The notes: generated from the letters alone by a model not told the origin. DNA of 64,000 nt from UBA1046 sp012511325 (GCA_050951925.1 JBMNJZ010000001.1:1550001-1614000); one strand, 5' to 3'; positions 55,420 through 64,000 are shown, counted from the stretch's first letter. Made by a program: numbers and translations.

Positions 55420-58227
55420 CTAATTAACATAATTGCCGAACAGCTGCGCCGATTTGGTGAGGATGTCGATTTTGCGCAGATGCTGTATGTCCCGATGGCG
55501 GCGGTAATCAAATTTCAGGTCAATATTACCGCGCAAATAGACATCAAATACATCATTAGGCTCGTAGCAATCTATTACTTTTACCTCACTGCTTGTGATC
55601 GACAGCAACAAATCTACCTGGACAGATGACCCGCCCCATTCACTATCAGGGTATTGGGTACTTGATATAACCTGAACTTCGGCCAGATAGATATCGTTTT
55701 CAATCTTTTCCAGATGATGCAGTTTGCTGACTATCTCATATTGCTCGTACGTTAATTGATCGGAAGCACCTGACAAATATTTGCTGAATTCAAATCTCTT
55801 ACTGGCAGACATCTCTCTAAGCAACTGACCGAATCTGATTTTTTCCGCCAAAAACACTTCCAGCATCTCGCCTTCAAGATAGGGACTGAGATCATGAGTT
55901 TGTCCGCACTTCATATTTTCATAGAGCTTGCCGGTAAAAGCGACCAGAGTCTCCTTTACCTTCTCATCAATACTGTCCTTTAATTCTTCAGACTGATAGC
56001 GAGGAAAAACCACTTGGCTAAAATCGGCAATCTTATCCTTTACTTCCCGATCTTTCGCCGACAACTGCTGTTCGCTGAGAGACCCTATGCCATGACTCAG
56101 ATATTCTGTCTTCAGATTAAAATCAGGTCCTCGCAATAAAGTATCATAGTAACCTTCAACAGTATATTGATCTGTCACCTTGTATTCGCCCTGCTGTTCA
56201 GACACGATCAAATTCACGATATCGCCGACTGACATATAATTATCCAGGCCTAAACTATTGTAACTTAAAGATACGGCCAACTTAACAAAAGTAGTATCCT
56301 CCGCCAGCTCCTCAACCTCCAGGATCTCAATGCCGAGCAGATAGTTGTATCTTTGGAAACCAATCCTTGTAATGTACTGATACTGCTGACTAATCAGTTT
56401 TTCCAGGTAACTTGCCAGAGACTCACCCGCAATATATTTGCTCAAATCAACAGCAGTGCCGAGCTCTTTATTCTGATACAAATCAGTGATATAGGAATGG
56501 ATCAGTCTTTCCATTTTCCTATCTATCTTGCCCTGATAAGCGGGAGTAACAACTTGTATTAATGGCACTTCTGCCCTGATATCGGCAGACCCGGCTTTCT
56601 GCAAAGCGTAAATATCCCAGATTTGTCTCCCCATCCTGGGAATATCCTTAATTGACATCAACCACAGCTCACCATCCATGCTGAGAACATGGTAATCAAC
56701 CTGATTCGGAGCTATATCCTGGGCTAAATATAGCTTATCCCGGTACCTGGACAGTTCCAGCTCTTGAAAGAGGCCGTGAGGCAAGAATAGTTTGCCCCAC
56801 TTCGCCTTGGTATTGGGGAATGGCTCAAAGACAACAACATCGTATTTCACACTGTCCCGCTCCTCCTCGGTATCGGGAAACTCCTTAAATACGGCGGCAT
56901 TGTATTCCGCACTGCTCCACTCCTCCCTGGTATAGTGAAACTCCTGCCATTCCCAGTCCGGAATCGTGATCACAGCCCGGACAATATCAGACCCCTTGTC
57001 CCGGACAACAATACTATCCTCCATAATAGCGTACTCATATCCGCTATCTTCACTGTAAGAACTGCTCAGTGGATTCTGATAGACCCGACGCGCTGAATGA
57101 TAGATCTCTCCTGCTTTCAGCGCCGGCGCCCCAAGCTCCGGAAGCAAATCATCGCCGGTTAAATCGGTTGTTTCCCCGGTCCCGGTCAACTGCGTTGGCT
57201 CATGCTCTGCCGGCGAAGACGCCGAAGGGTCGTCTCCCCTCTCTTTCCTGGGATCGGTGAGAAAACAGACTGCCAGAACGACGGCAACCGCAATGGCGGC
57301 GACAATGACCCAGAAAGCCGGCTTCTTATAATTCAGAATCGAGCGGACTCTCTCTTTGACACTCACGGCCCCGAAGGCCAGAGGACAGGCCATAATGCTC
57401 CGTCTCGCGACACTGTTCTTCAGCAGGGCCTCCGAATAGGCGATCTTATCCGAGGCGGTCATGGAGCGGATAACCCGTTCATCACAGGCCAGCTCGATGT
57501 CCCGGCAAAACAGATAATAGGCAACCCAGATCAGAGGATTGAACCAGTAGACCGCAAGTAAAACAAAACCCAGAGGTTTCCATAAATGATCTTTGCGCGC
57601 CAGATGCGCCCGCTCGTGGGCTACCACATAAGGCAGCTGTTCCGCAGCCAGGCCGGAAGGCAGGAAGATGCGCGGCTTGATCAAGCCCAGGATGAAAGGC
57701 GTATCCGCATAGTCGGAGATCCAGATATTGTCTTGCAATTTAAGCGCCGGACTGACCTTGCGGCGCAAACGGATATAGGCCAGCAGCGCATAGACCAGTA
57801 AAACCGCAACGCCTATGAGCCAGATCACAGTCAGAACGGATAAAAGTCTCCGGACAGGATCAACACCCGTCTCTATTGTCTGCACTTTGGAGAGCGCCGG
57901 ATTGACAGCTTGATTGATGAAAGGGAAGCCACTGTCAATTACGGGTCTGGCCGCCACTTCCGTGGTGAAAGTGAGCGCAGGACTTGCCGGTACGGCGGGT
58001 ACCAATCCCGGCGCCGGCTGCAGCGATACTGTCCGCGCGCTCGGAATCAGACTGAGAACACTCTCCAGGCTGAACGGCAGAATCAAACGGAGACCGGCCA
58101 AAGACCACAAAACTATTCTTATCGCCTTCGGCGCCTTCTGAAAAAACAGACGCAAGAGCAAGATGGCCAAAATCAACCAGCCGGCAGTGACGCTCATATT
58201 AAAGAGGCGGATAAACAAATTGCTCAT
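55420..58227 (-). CDS. M56 (BlaR1/MecR1-type) membrane metalloprotease with duplicated outer domain
   Basis: Signal-sensing membrane protease expected to cleave or relieve the BlaI-type repressor encoded with it. Four N-terminal membrane segments surround the zinc protease: VVAHERAHLARKDH (HExxH, near 204) and ELACDERVI (near 245). A fifth membrane segment (about 308-330) leads to a 600-residue external part. This lacks the penicillin-binding motifs of BlaR1. Instead it holds 20-residue tandem repeats (about 430-475) and two related domains, about 564-740 and 743-925, each starting YQ(G/S) and ending with an LLRG/YLRG motif. The start overlaps the repressor stop as ATGA. The signal sensed is unknown. 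Confidence 0.85.
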   Translation of the reverse strand: MSNLFIRLFNMSVTAGWLILAILLLRLFFQKAPKAIRIVLWSLAGLRLILPFSLESVLSLIPSARTVSLQPAPGLVPAVPASPALTFTTEVAARPVIDSGFPFINQAVNPALSKVQTIETGVDPVRRLLSVLTVIWLIGVAVLLVYALLAYIRLRRKVSPALKLQDNIWISDYADTPFILGLIKPRIFLPSGLAAEQLPYVVAHERAHLARKDHLWKPLGFVLLAVYWFNPLIWVAYYLFCRDIELACDERVIRSMTASDKIAYSEALLKNSVARRSIMACPLAFGAVSVKERVRSILNYKKPAFWVIVAAIAVAVVLAVCFLTDPRKERGDDPSASSPAEHEPTQLTGTGETTDLTGDDLLPELGAPALKAGEIYHSARRVYQNPLSSSYSEDSGYEYAIMEDSIVVRDKGSDIVRAVITIPDWEWQEFHYTREEWSSAEYNAAVFKEFPDTEEERDSVKYDVVVFEPFPNTKAKWGKLFLPHGLFQELELSRYRDKLYLAQDIAPNQVDYHVLSMDGELWLMSIKDIPRMGRQIWDIYALQKAGSADIRAEVPLIQVVTPAYQGKIDRKMERLIHSYITDLYQNKELGTAVDLSKYIAGESLASYLEKLISQQYQYITRIGFQRYNYLLGIEILEVEELAEDTTFVKLAVSLSYNSLGLDNYMSVGDIVNLIVSEQQGEYKVTDQYTVEGYYDTLLRGPDFNLKTEYLSHGIGSLSEQQLSAKDREVKDKIADFSQVVFPRYQSEELKDSIDEKVKETLVAFTGKLYENMKCGQTHDLSPYLEGEMLEVFLAEKIRFGQLLREMSASKRFEFSKYLSGASDQLTYEQYEIVSKLHHLEKIENDIYLAEVQVISSTQYPDSEWGGSSVQVDLLLSITSSEVKVIDCYEPNDVFDVYLRGNIDLKFDYRRHRDIQHLRKIDILTKSAQLFGNYVN
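56811..56940 (-). repeat. 60-bp in-frame tandem repeat in the M56 protease gene
   Basis: The elements TATTGGGGAA, TATCGGGAAA and TATAGTGAAA recur exactly every 60 bases (56811, 56871, 56931) with related sequence between, coding 20-residue units such as FPDTEEERDSVKYDVVVFEP. About two and a half copies. Confidence 0.75.
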
Positions 58228-58589
58228 GATCTGTCCTCCGCCGCGTCAATCATGGCCCGAATCTCAGCAATCTCTGCGGCGGTCAGAGTCTTCTGCTGAG
58301 TAAAAGCGGCAATAAAAGCCGGCAGTGAGCCGTCAAAGGCCTCATCAACAAAGCGCTCGCCCTGCTTGCCGTAAAATTCTTCCCGGGAAAGGAGCGAAGT
58401 AACAATGCCGTCCCGATTCTGAAAAATACCCTTTTCCGCCAGTTTGCGCAGGACATTATAGGTCGTAGGTCTTTTCCAGTTCAGTTCTCTGCTGCAAATA
58501 TCAGCCAACTGACGTGAGCCGATCGGCTCGTGCTCCCAGATAATATCGGCGAAGCGGGCTTCAACTATACCCAATGTTAAATCAGCCAT
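58224..58589 (-). CDS. BlaI/MecI/CopY family repressor
   Basis: Winged-helix DNA-binding repressor, 121 residues. The N-terminal HTH reads GSRQLADICSRELNWKRPTT, as in the family, followed by the wing region and a C-terminal dimerisation part. Companion of the M56 protease, which it overlaps by 4 bases. GGAGG lies 9 bases before the ATG. A dyad over its own promoter suggests autoregulation. The genes controlled beyond the pair cannot be read from this window. Confidence 0.9.
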   Translation of the reverse strand: MADLTLGIVEARFADIIWEHEPIGSRQLADICSRELNWKRPTTYNVLRKLAEKGIFQNRDGIVTSLLSREEFYGKQGERFVDEAFDGSLPAFIAAFTQQKTLTAAEIAEIRAMIDAAEDRS

Positions 58590-58619
58590 AGAGTAGTCCT
58601 CCCATGCTGTTCATTGTTA

Positions 58620-58661
58620 ATAAACTAACTGTAGTTTATCAGCGATGAACAAGCTTGTCAA
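58620..58661 (-). promoter_or_regulatory. Promoter and operator of the BlaI-M56 pair
   Basis: Minus strand TTGACA (58661-58656), 17 bases, TAAACT (58638-58633). A perfect inverted repeat, half-sites ATAAACTA (58620-58627) and TAGTTTAT (58632-58639) around 4 bases, covers the -10 element. BlaI/MecI proteins are known to bind such promoter-overlapping dyads. Confidence 0.75.
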
Positions 58662-58698
58662 GAACTAATTTAAATTTGGAGACAAATGCTCTTTATCG

Positions 58699-58947
58699 TC
58701 AATCAGACCTCAGACGGATGAAAAAGTAGATCCAGCCGCCCACAAAAGCCAGCAAAACTTCAATCCCGATCAGAGTCAGAAAAACTTTGACCTTGTTCAG
58801 AGATATGAGCAGATTGAGGAGAATTAAGAGTATACAGCCGACGACCAGCAGGAAAAAGCGACCGATACCGACTTGCCAGATTCTCTTGAGCAGATGCTCA
58901 TCACTATAGGCATGAAAGCCATAATTATCATCCATTTTTTTCGCCAT
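58699..58947 (-). CDS. Small two-segment membrane protein of unknown function
   Basis: An 82-residue protein with two hydrophobic segments (FFLLVVGCILLILLNLLISL and LIGIEVLLAFVGGWIYFFI) after a polar N-terminus. The upstream AGGTGATC is close to a full Shine-Dalgarno, which supports translation. I recognise no family. It lies upstream of the BlaI promoter in the same direction and diverges from rqcH. Confidence 0.6.
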   Translation of the reverse strand: MAKKMDDNYGFHAYSDEHLLKRIWQVGIGRFFLLVVGCILLILLNLLISLNKVKVFLTLIGIEVLLAFVGGWIYFFIRLRSD

Positions 58948-59101
58948 CAGATCACCTCACCGTTCATATGATATTATACAAAAAGATCAGATCAGAACCA
59001 AGAAGCGGAATCTGTCACGGACACAACTGCAAGAACCGATCCGGAGAAGCATTTGTAACTAAACAGAAAACAGAGCTGCTTGCAGGCATATTGATTGTTG
59101 A

Positions 59102-59185
59102 CTCAACAGGGACGAGGGAAAGATATAGCGAATCTGTATTTCCCGCAGCAGCTCCGAGTTGGCTCAACAGGGACGAGGGAAAGAT
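59102..59185 (+). repeat. 23-bp direct repeat around the rqcH ribosome binding site
   Basis: The block from CTCAACAGGGACGAG to GGAAAGAT occurs at 59102-59124 and again at 59163-59185, 61 bases apart start to start. The second copy carries the real ribosome binding site and the first two bases of the start codon; in the first copy the start position reads ATA. Confidence 0.8.
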
Positions 59186-61109
59186 GGCCTTAGACGGGAT
59201 TACCGCCACAGCATTAAGTGAGGAACTGGATCGCAGACTGGCCGGCTCGCGCGTCGACCGGATTATGCAGCCGGACCGCTATACGATCGTGCTCACATTC
59301 TACGACGGACACAGGCAGGAACAGTTGACGATCAGCGCCAATCCCTCCCTGCCGGCCATCTATCCGGGACGTCCCGATCAGCCGAACCCTCAGATAGCGC
59401 CTTCGTTTTGCATGATGCTGCGCAAATATCTGCAAGGGGCTACCCTGACTGCCATCGACACACCACCTTACGAGCGCATCTTCCGCCTGCACTTTCAGGC
59501 ACTGGATGAATACCATGACCGCGTAGAGAAATGCCTGATCGCCGAACTGATCAACCGCCGCACCAATCTTATCCTGCTCAATGCGGCGGGCAATATCCAT
59601 AATGCCATCATTCATGTCGATCACAGCATTAACCGGGTGCGGGAGATCCTGCCGGCACACCCTTATCAGCTGCCGCCCGCCCTGGACAAACTAACCCCTG
59701 AGGAATGGCTCAGCTCACTGGAATCCGGAACCCCTTTCCCCTCACATCTCGACAACCTGCATATCGAACAGGCGCTGTTGACATTGATCCTCGGCCTTTC
59801 GCCCTTCCCGGCCAGGACAATTATCGCCGGCTGCGGCCTTGACCCCAGACTGCGGCTGCAGGAACTGAGCCCGGCGCAAAAGACACAGCTCGCCGACGCC
59901 CTGGCGCAGCAATTACAAAAAGTAGCCATGCGCCAATGGCAGCCGACACTGTACTACAGCAGCGCCGACGCCAAGATCCCGCTGGATTTTTACGCCCTGT
60001 CCCTGCCGACCCCGCTGCGCAAGGAACCGCTCACTTCCATCGCTCAGGCCATGACCATCTTCAGCAACAGCCAGCGCGAGAGCAACCGCCTGGAGCAAAA
60101 GCGCCAGCATCTGAGGCGGTTGCTGAATCAGGAGCTGGAAGCGGTGTCCCGCAAGGCTGAGCTGCACCGACAAGATCTGGCGGAGGGTGAAAAGGCGGAT
60201 AAATTCCAACGCTGCGGCGAACTGATCCTGTCCAATCTCCGGCAGTACCGGCCCAATGCCCGAACTATGACCGCCATCGATTATTATGACCCCGATCAGA
60301 AATTAATCGAAATTCCTCTGCAAGAACAGCTATCCTCCGGCCCCGCCAATGCCGACCGCTATTTCCGCCGCGCCAACAAAGCCAAAAGCAAGCTGAAAAT
60401 CGGGTCCCAATTGCTGGCGATCGCCGAACGCAATCTCTCCTGGCTTCGCTCACTACAGACAGCATTGGACACCGCCGCCGAAGTAACCGATCTGGAGGCC
60501 ATCCGCGAAGAATTCCGCCACTACCGCCAAAGCAGCAAAAGCGCTTTTGTAGCCGCACAGCTCCGGGGCACAACGGACCAACCGGAATGCCGCCCGAATC
60601 ATAAACAGGCGGAAACAGAGTCCCGACCGGTAAATCTCAACCCCGGCAAGCCGGGTAAAAAGAAACCCAATCGCCCGCCACAAGCCAAAAAACCGAAGCA
60701 ACGGAGCCGCTCGACCGATCAGCCCCTGCCCCCCAGGCGCTATCTGTCCTCGGACGGTCTGCTGATCACAGTCGGCCGCAACAATATCCAAAACGACCGC
60801 CTCACCCTGCGCCAAGCCGCCAAAGACGACCTCTGGCTCCATGTCAAAGACGCCCCCGGCACCCATGTCATAATCAGTCATAGTCAAGAAGAAATACCCG
60901 ACCGCACGATCGAAGAAGCCGCCGGCATCGCCGCCTGGTTCTCACGCAAAGCCGGCAGCCTGGCCAAAACCGCCGTCGACTTCTGCCCCATCCGCAATGT
61001 GCGAAAACCCAGAGGCGCCCATCCCGGCCATGTCATCTACGACGATTACACCACTATACTTGTCGAACCGCTCGATCCGGGCACTTTGCAAAAACCGCAG
61101 GATTCTTGA
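59184..61109 (+). CDS. rqcH: Ribosome quality-control protein RqcH (NFACT; FbpA-like)
   Basis: Binds split 50S subunits carrying stalled peptide and adds C-terminal alanine tails. The 641 residues comprise an NFACT-N domain, helix-hairpin-helix and coiled-coil middle (about 370-440), a basic Lys/Pro/Gln-rich linker (about 470-520), and the NFACT-R domain (RRYLSSDGLLITVGRNNIQN; DLWLHVKDAPGTHVII). The frame is open from 58968, but MALDGITATALSEELDRRL at 59184 is the family start and has GAGGG 5 bases upstream. Older databases call this fibronectin-binding protein. Stands alone on its strand. Confidence 0.93.
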   Translation: MALDGITATALSEELDRRLAGSRVDRIMQPDRYTIVLTFYDGHRQEQLTISANPSLPAIYPGRPDQPNPQIAPSFCMMLRKYLQGATLTAIDTPPYERIFRLHFQALDEYHDRVEKCLIAELINRRTNLILLNAAGNIHNAIIHVDHSINRVREILPAHPYQLPPALDKLTPEEWLSSLESGTPFPSHLDNLHIEQALLTLILGLSPFPARTIIAGCGLDPRLRLQELSPAQKTQLADALAQQLQKVAMRQWQPTLYYSSADAKIPLDFYALSLPTPLRKEPLTSIAQAMTIFSNSQRESNRLEQKRQHLRRLLNQELEAVSRKAELHRQDLAEGEKADKFQRCGELILSNLRQYRPNARTMTAIDYYDPDQKLIEIPLQEQLSSGPANADRYFRRANKAKSKLKIGSQLLAIAERNLSWLRSLQTALDTAAEVTDLEAIREEFRHYRQSSKSAFVAAQLRGTTDQPECRPNHKQAETESRPVNLNPGKPGKKKPNRPPQAKKPKQRSRSTDQPLPPRRYLSSDGLLITVGRNNIQNDRLTLRQAAKDDLWLHVKDAPGTHVIISHSQEEIPDRTIEEAAGIAAWFSRKAGSLAKTAVDFCPIRNVRKPRGAHPGHVIYDDYTTILVEPLDPGTLQKPQDS

Positions 61110-61218
61110 CGAAGGCTGCCTCGGCCACTCCGTCACCCGGACCGGGTACAAAGTGATAACAGGCAGCGGCACACATTGCACAGCGCCTTCGCTAAACAAA
61201 CTGAATTCGTTCGCTGAT

Positions 61219-61812
61219 TCAGATCCGATCAGACATGCCCTGTTCCAGCCGGGCGTGTTCCGCCCGGATTTGCTCTTTGAATGACGATTCCCCGAGAGAA
61301 AAAATACAGCCGCAATAGCGCTGACGGTATAATCCGTGTGTCCGCGCCAATTCCTGACCGGCGCGGAAACCGGGACGCCAGTCGGCAGCCAGAAAGTTAA
61401 GGCCATATGAATCCGCCAGCTCCTGTCCGATTTCTACAATCAATTCGCGCTGCTGATAGGGGCTGACCAATAAAGTAGTAGTGAAGGTTGGGAAACCGTT
61501 TTCTTTTGCATAGCGGGCAACCTCTTCCAGTCGGAGCCGATAGCAGAAGCGGCAACGCTCAGCCTGATCGGGCAACGCCAGCCATTGCTCCGTTGCCGCC
61601 GAGCCGACCGCTACCAGAGGCAAAGCCATCAAGTCACTCAATTTTGCCAGAGATTCATAGCGGCGTTGCCATTCCACCTGAGGTTGAATATTGGGATTAA
61701 AGTAATAGAGAGTTGGCAGATAATGTTCAGCTAAAAGTTGTTGCAGCGGGTATTCAGCGCAAGGACCGCAACAGCTATGGAGCAAAATCTCTTCTGTCTT
61801 CTGAATCTTCAT
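61219..61812 (-). CDS. queH: Epoxyqueuosine reductase QueH
   Basis: Reduces epoxyqueuosine to queuosine in tRNA, the cobalamin-independent route. The 197 residues show the family cysteines in HSCCGPC (12-18), RCRFCYRLRL and RYCGCIFS, which hold the iron-sulfur and metal site. Start at ATG 61812 (TTG 61815 is an alternative). It is last in the ruvC-ruvA-ruvB-queH order, 14 bases after ruvB. Confidence 0.92.
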   Translation of the reverse strand: MKIQKTEEILLHSCCGPCAEYPLQQLLAEHYLPTLYYFNPNIQPQVEWQRRYESLAKLSDLMALPLVAVGSAATEQWLALPDQAERCRFCYRLRLEEVARYAKENGFPTFTTTLLVSPYQQRELIVEIGQELADSYGLNFLAADWRPGFRAGQELARTHGLYRQRYCGCIFSLGESSFKEQIRAEHARLEQGMSDRI

Positions 61813-61826
61813 CAAATATATCTGCC

Positions 61827-62939
61827 TTAGATATCGCTGTCCTCATCAGATATTTCGGTCAGATCGCGCAGCGCCATCTGGGCATCGAGCACAGCTTTAG
61901 TACCCGTCCTGCTGCCGGGAACCAGCCCCAAATGGGCAAAGCCCTGGTCAGTCAGCACTCTGCCTCTCGGTGTTTTGGCCAGAAAACCGATCTGCAGCAG
62001 ATAGGGCTCATAGACATCCTCGATCGTGCCGGGATCTTCGCCGGTAGTGGCGGCCAGAGTATCCAGTCCCACCGGACCGCCGTGATAGATTTCGGCCATG
62101 GCCAGCATAACCCTTCTATCCGTATTGTCGAGTCCTTTCTCATCGATTTCCAAGGCAGCAAGGCCGACACTGCAGATATCTCTGTCAATGACGCCACAAC
62201 CTTTGACTTGGGCAAAATCCCGCATCCGACGCAAAAGGCGAATGGCAATGCGCGGTGTGCCGCGGCAGCGACCGGATAGAATTTCCAGTCCATCCCGATC
62301 AATACCGATCGAAAGCAGGGCTGCGTTACGCTTGAGAATCTCGGCTATTTCCTCCTCCGAGTATAGCTCCAGGCGGTGAATCATGCCGAAGCGATCGCGC
62401 AAAGGCGAAGTCAGGAGGCCTGCTCTGGTTGTAGCTCCAATCAGCGTAAATGGCGGCAAATCAAGTCTGATCGAACGGGCAGCCGGCCCTTTGCCGATCA
62501 TAATATCCAAAGCAAAATCCTCCATCGCCGGATAGAGAATTTCCTCCACCGCATGGTTCAGACGATGGACTTCATCAATGAAGAGCACATCATGCTCTTC
62601 CAAATTAGTCAAGATAGCAGCCAGTTCACCTTGACGCTCAATCGCCGGACCGGAGGTCACACGCATCTGCACCCCCAGCTCATTGGCAATAATGCCGGCC
62701 AAAGTTGTTTTACCAAGACCCGGCGGGCCATAAAGAAGCACATGATCCAGAGCCTCTCCCCTTTCCAGGGCAGCTTTAATATAGACCCTCAGATTGTCTT
62801 TGATCCTGGACTGTCCGGCGTATTCGGCCAGAGTCCTGGGGCGCATACTGACTTCATCTTTGTCTTCCATCAGATGCTTGCGGGACAAGATGCGTTCTTC
62901 TTCCTGGTCTTCATCCATCTGGCTGAAAATATTATACAA
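61827..62939 (-). CDS. ruvB: Holliday junction branch-migration helicase RuvB
   Basis: AAA+ motor that drives branch migration with RuvA. The 370 residues include Walker A GPPGLGKTT (near 70), IDEVHRLN, the sensor GATTRAGLL, and a C-terminal winged helix. The likely start is TTG 62939, with GGGGAGG 7 bases upstream; ATG 62918 is the next choice. It lies 32 bases downstream of ruvA. Confidence 0.96.
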   Translation of the reverse strand: MYNIFSQMDEDQEEERILSRKHLMEDKDEVSMRPRTLAEYAGQSRIKDNLRVYIKAALERGEALDHVLLYGPPGLGKTTLAGIIANELGVQMRVTSGPAIERQGELAAILTNLEEHDVLFIDEVHRLNHAVEEILYPAMEDFALDIMIGKGPAARSIRLDLPPFTLIGATTRAGLLTSPLRDRFGMIHRLELYSEEEIAEILKRNAALLSIGIDRDGLEILSGRCRGTPRIAIRLLRRMRDFAQVKGCGVIDRDICSVGLAALEIDEKGLDNTDRRVMLAMAEIYHGGPVGLDTLAATTGEDPGTIEDVYEPYLLQIGFLAKTPRGRVLTDQGFAHLGLVPGSRTGTKAVLDAQMALRDLTEISDEDSDI

Positions 62940-62971
62940 AGCATTACCTCCCCATAATCCTGATCAATGGC

Positions 62972-63577
62972 TTACACCTTCATCGTCTTAAGCGCTTTGA
63001 GAATGACCGTCTCCAGACTGTCATCTTCTGTTCTGCCGCAGTTTTGCAGAGCCTGTCTCGCCTCCTGATTGCGGTAACCCAAAACCATCAAAGCGGATAT
63101 AGCCTGAGCATCAATAGAATCTGCAGCCAACGCCGGCGAAAACTCACTACTTGCCGGAGCCAAATCCAATTCCAATTGGCGCAGCTTGTCTTTGAGCTCC
63201 AAGATCAGGCGCTGAGCTCCTTTTTTGCCTATGCCTCTAATAGTAGTCAGAGTATTGACATCATCATTGAGAATCGCCAGGGCAAAAGCACCCGGAGAAA
63301 TCGAGCCGGTAATTGTGATGGCGACTTTGGGACCAATTCCCGATACTGTTTGCACCAGCCGGAACAGATTTTTTTCTTCTTCGCCGGGGAAACCGAACAG
63401 AGCCATTTGATCTTCCCGGACAGAAAGCTCAACCGGAATCTTGGCTGTTTCTCCCACGCCAGGCAGGGCATTGACCATCCCCGGGTGAATCTGAACCTCA
63501 TAACCTATACCGCCGGCCTCGACTACAAGATAGTCCGGTGTCTTAGCGATGATCTGGCCTTTAATATATGAATACAT
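62972..63577 (-). CDS. ruvA: Holliday junction DNA-binding protein RuvA
   Basis: Tetramer that holds the four-way junction for RuvB. The 201 residues begin MYSYIKGQII and include the GIGYEV OB-fold segment, two helix-hairpin-helix motifs (VSGIGPKVAITI and IRGIGKKGAQRLI) and the C-terminal RuvB-binding domain. ATG 63577 is chosen by family length and an upstream GAGGG; a longer frame lacks support. Confidence 0.96.
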   Translation of the reverse strand: MYSYIKGQIIAKTPDYLVVEAGGIGYEVQIHPGMVNALPGVGETAKIPVELSVREDQMALFGFPGEEEKNLFRLVQTVSGIGPKVAITITGSISPGAFALAILNDDVNTLTTIRGIGKKGAQRLILELKDKLRQLELDLAPASSEFSPALAADSIDAQAISALMVLGYRNQEARQALQNCGRTEDDSLETVILKALKTMKV

Positions 63578-63689
63578 ATCACTTCCCTCATCTGTATACA
63601 GGAGCACTATAGGTAACACTTAATATCTATTGTACTATGAAAATAACCGAAAATAGTCTTTGTGTTAAGGCAGAGCACATCCGATCTTC

Positions 63690-64000
63690 TTATTGATAAC
63701 CGCCAACCGCCAGAGAATCAAGCCTATTGCCACTGTGCGCATGACAAATAGCCACCGCCAATGCATCGGCAGCATCATCGGGCTGGGGCGGTCGGGACAG
63801 CTTGAGCAGGATTCTGACCATTTCCTGAATTTGCACTTTCTCCGCCCGTCCATAGCCGGTAACTGCCATTTTGACCTGCAAGGGCGTGTATTCAAAAACC
63901 GGTATCCCGGCCTGAGCCGCAGCCAGGACAGCAACGCCTCTGGCCTGTGCCGTCCCGATCGCAGTCGTTGTATTGCGGCTAAAGAATAGTTCCTCAATCG
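63690..64000 (-). CDS. ruvC: Crossover junction endodeoxyribonuclease RuvC (5' end outside window)
   Basis: Resolves Holliday junctions by paired nicks. Only the last 103 codons are present: IEELFFSRNTTTAIGTAQAR with its acidic residue, and the C-terminal DDAADALAVAICHAH with the catalytic Asp residues. It is first of the ruvC-ruvA-ruvB-queH group, 112 bases before ruvA. Confidence 0.94.
   Translation of the reverse strand, partial: IEELFFSRNTTTAIGTAQARGVAVLAAAQAGIPVFEYTPLQVKMAVTGYGRAEKVQIQEMVRILLKLSRPPQPDDAADALAVAICHAHSGNRLDSLAVGGYQ

Noticed and set aside
55420..58227. Beta-lactam sensor BlaR1
   Set aside because: The external part shows no SxxK, SxN or KTG motifs of a penicillin-binding sensor domain.
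58968..59183. T-box or other riboswitch before rqcH
   Set aside because: GGGACGAG recalls T-box Stem I, but there is no GGTGGNACC core and no terminator; the direct repeat explains the similarity.

Overview
The window looks like a stretch of chromosome from a low-to-mid GC Bacillota bacterium, most likely of class Clostridia. The reasons are a threonine T-box leader, an L20-type leader before infC-rpmI-rplT, RqcH, EngB, a YhaO/YhaN pair, a BlaI/M56 pair, clostridial-style tRNAs, consensus sigma-A promoters and strong AGGAGG ribosome binding sites. I cannot name the genus. Nearly all of it is dense housekeeping DNA; I see no prophage, insertion sequence or CRISPR array.

Layout. 1-13.1 kb (minus strand): a radical SAM protein cut by the left edge, pgi, a small membrane protein, a ClpE-like unfoldase, uvrA, two unknown membrane proteins and an M3 oligopeptidase, then tRNA-Glu on the plus strand. 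13.1-19.7 kb (minus): a SpoU methyltransferase, rplT-rpmI-infC behind a leader with an attenuator, a SERCA-like Ca2+ P-type ATPase and a CNNM/CorC-type transporter. 19.8-23.4 kb: a large GGDEF-EAL protein split by a frameshift, then tRNA-Lys. 23.5-28.2 kb: T-box-controlled thrS facing kbl-tdh, so threonine charging lies beside threonine breakdown. 28.3-31.8 kb: a YhaN/YhaO (SbcCD-like) pair in which the nuclease is intact but the ATPase has lost its nucleotide-binding motifs. 32.0-36.8 kb (plus): ferritin, an L,D-transpeptidase with long Thr/Pro repeats, and transketolase, ending at a tRNA-Thr on the other strand.

36.8-52.6 kb (minus): secA with three Tad-like pseudopilin genes upstream; an MBL hydrolase and a methylglyoxal-synthase-like protein lacking catalytic residues; the cell-shape genes pbp2-mreD-mreC and radC (without mreB, rodA or minCDE); holA, comEC and engB. 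52.7-55.3 kb (plus): two tandem PRPP-synthetase paralogues. 55.4-58.9 kb (minus): a BlaI-type repressor and an M56 membrane protease with an unusual duplicated outer domain, plus a small membrane protein. 59-61 kb (plus): rqcH. 61.2-64 kb (minus): ruvC (cut by the right edge), ruvA, ruvB and queH.

The least ordinary items are the YhaN-like pseudo-ATPase, the MGS-like pseudoenzyme next to an MBL hydrolase, the duplicated sensor domain of the M56 protease, the tandem PRPP synthetases, the detached Tad cluster, and the frameshifted GGDEF-EAL gene.
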